Shown here: in pieces, positions 63,074 through 64,000 of the stretch
Layout of the letters: each line of letters starts with the position of its first letter
How positions within the stretch are numbered: position 1 is the stretch's first letter
Source of the DNA: Phycisphaerales bacterium
GTDB lineage: Bacteria > Planctomycetota > Phycisphaerae > UBA1845 > Fen-1342
Assembly: GCA_016710275.1 (NCBI GenBank)
Contig: JADJXS010000001.1
Coordinates: 2,418,001 to 2,482,000, forward strand
Length of the DNA stretch: 64,000 nt
Direction of reading: 5' to 3'
Translations under genes and position numbers: made by a program
Notes under the pieces: generated by a model
What the model was told of the DNA's origin: nothing
Seen by the model: the letters and a program-made list of their open reading frames with translations, nothing else
Databases searched by the model: none

Positions 63074-64000
63074 CTATTCCTGCGGCCTGGAAGGGTCGGA
63101 TGCTGCCTCTTCCGAAGCTGCTCGCACCGCACGGGTAACGCGCTCCACAGGGCCGAGCTTCTCCAGTTCGGGTTGCAGCGCATCGGCGTTGCCGACGACC
63201 ACGATGACCATCTGCGCCGGGTCGAGGTGCTCGGTCACGACGCGGGTGCAATCCGCCGCCGTCGTGGATGCGATGCGCGCCAGCATCTGTTCATAGTAAT
63301 CATCGGGCAGGCCGTTCAACTCCAGCATCCACAGCGCCGCCGCCACCTGTTGCGGCGTCTCGCGATCACCGGGAAAGCTGCCGAGCACATAGGCCTTGGT
63401 GTCGGACAGCTCGCGCTCCGTCGGCGGATCCGTGCGCAGCCGCCGAATCTCGTCGATCACCGCCTGCACCGTCTGCGCTGTCGACTCGGTCTTCGTGAAG
63501 GTGCTGGCCATGAAGCTGCCGCCGAAGCGCTGCGCGCCCAGTCCGCCGCTGGCGCCATAGGTGAGGCCGAGCTTGACGCGGATCGTGTCGTTGAGACGCG
63601 AGTTGAACGCGCCGCCGAAGTAACTGCTCACCACGCGGCCGGCAAAATAGTCGGGGTGCGTACGGTCGATGGCCAGGCAGCCGACGCGAATCTGGGCCTG
63701 CACGCCGGGGCGATCCACGAGATATATCTTCGGCGCGGCAGGCTGCGGCTCCAGCACGGCGATCGTCGGCGCATTGCCTTCGGCCTTCCAATCGCCAAAG
63801 GCCTTTTCCGCGAGTGCGACAGCCGACGCGTCGTCCACGTCGCCGGCGATGTAGAGCGTGGCGACATCGGGGCGGACAAACATCCGCCACCATGTGGCGC
63901 AGTCCGCCTCGGAGAGCGCGACCACATCCGCCAGCTCACCGGTCGAACTGCGCGAATAGGGGTGCTGCGCGCCGTACATCAGGCGTCGCATCTGCCACTG
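63074..64000 (-). CDS. M16-family metallopeptidase, C-terminal part (truncated)
   Basis: The frame is open to the window edge (309 codons seen), so the N-terminal part with the HxxEH zinc site is outside. The visible region is typical M16B: MYGAQHPYSRSSTGE, YIAGDVDDASAVALAEKAFGDWK, QIRVGCLAIDRTHPDYFAGRVVSSYFGG and NDTIRVKLGLTYGASGG, with the pattern of the second, catalytically inactive half. These peptidases cut or process exported peptides. It converges on the DHH phosphoesterase gene. The visible end is a short charged tail. Confidence 0.85.
   Translation of the reverse strand, partial: QWQMRRLMYGAQHPYSRSSTGELADVVALSEADCATWWRMFVRPDVATLYIAGDVDDASAVALAEKAFGDWKAEGNAPTIAVLEPQPAAPKIYLVDRPGVQAQIRVGCLAIDRTHPDYFAGRVVSSYFGGAFNSRLNDTIRVKLGLTYGASGGLGAQRFGGSFMASTFTKTESTAQTVQAVIDEIRRLRTDPPTERELSDTKAYVLGSFPGDRETPQQVAAALWMLELNGLPDDYYEQMLARIASTTAADCTRVVTEHLDPAQMVIVVVGNADALQPELEKLGPVERVTRAVRAASEEAASDPSRPQE

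Overview
The window is GC-rich bacterial chromosome (no tRNA, rRNA, CRISPR or insertion sequence seen) and most probably comes from a Planctomycetota bacterium, likely of the Phycisphaerae or a near relative. The evidence is a combination of gene types: a prepilin with an H-X9-DG-like tail, giant secreted proteins ending in a duplicated dockerin-like NFDIDPFV cassette, DUF1573 beside rhodanese and MauE genes, an ECF sigma factor paired with a TPR-bearing Ser/Thr kinase, FHA-GAF-PP2C signalling and tiny lipoprotein-like genes. Taxonomy is inference; no marker tree was run.

Layout. 1-16.5 kb is mainly housekeeping: a PTS EIIA tail, pyrC, a NatA-type ABC ATPase, a BamD-like/LptE-like/ftsH series, purE-purK, a sugE/gdx exporter, an SPFH / ribbon-helix-helix / PH-like operon, a zinc-ribbon-like membrane protein, a large secreted protein and uvrB. 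15.5-25.5 kb holds an SDR enzyme, gatA, a DUF1697 gene interrupted by one in-frame TGA, a squalene/phytoene synthase, ispH, a UDP-sugar pyrophosphorylase with an amino-acid permease, and a DUF362 protein. 25.4-38.6 kb is an envelope island: a prepilin with a 540-nt leader, two coupled lipoproteins (one a seven-repeat FG-GAP propeller), a collagen-stalk/S74 lipoprotein fibre, a vWA protein and a 1456-residue kelch/Ig/dockerin protein. 38.9-41.7 kb is a DUF1573-rhodanese-MauE operon rich in CxC-type motifs.

41.8-50.6 kb: gatB with an M23 lipoprotein, a FHA-GAF-PP2C phosphatase with a small lipoprotein, an epimerase-fold protein with an altered catalytic dyad, and an ECF sigma-kinase pair. The sigma gene is divergent from a 1808-residue beta-helix/RCC1/PA14/Ig/dockerin protein (50.8-56.2 kb). 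56.4-64 kb: dxs, a GT39-like/TPR membrane protein overlapping dxs tail-to-tail, a MalK/UgpC ATPase, an NrnA-type DHH phosphoesterase and a truncated M16 peptidase.

How it fits together. dxs, ispH and the squalene/phytoene synthase are three isoprenoid steps scattered over the window; gatA and gatB are also separated and gatC is not here. The exported proteins form two blocks that share Ig-like and dockerin-like modules, suggesting a common sorting or docking route. The best candidates for undescribed biology are that dockerin/Ig family, the collagen-S74 lipoprotein, the DUF1573-rhodanese-MauE set and the SPFH/RHH operon. Several genes have a clear -10 box only a few bases before the start codon, which suggests leaderless transcripts.
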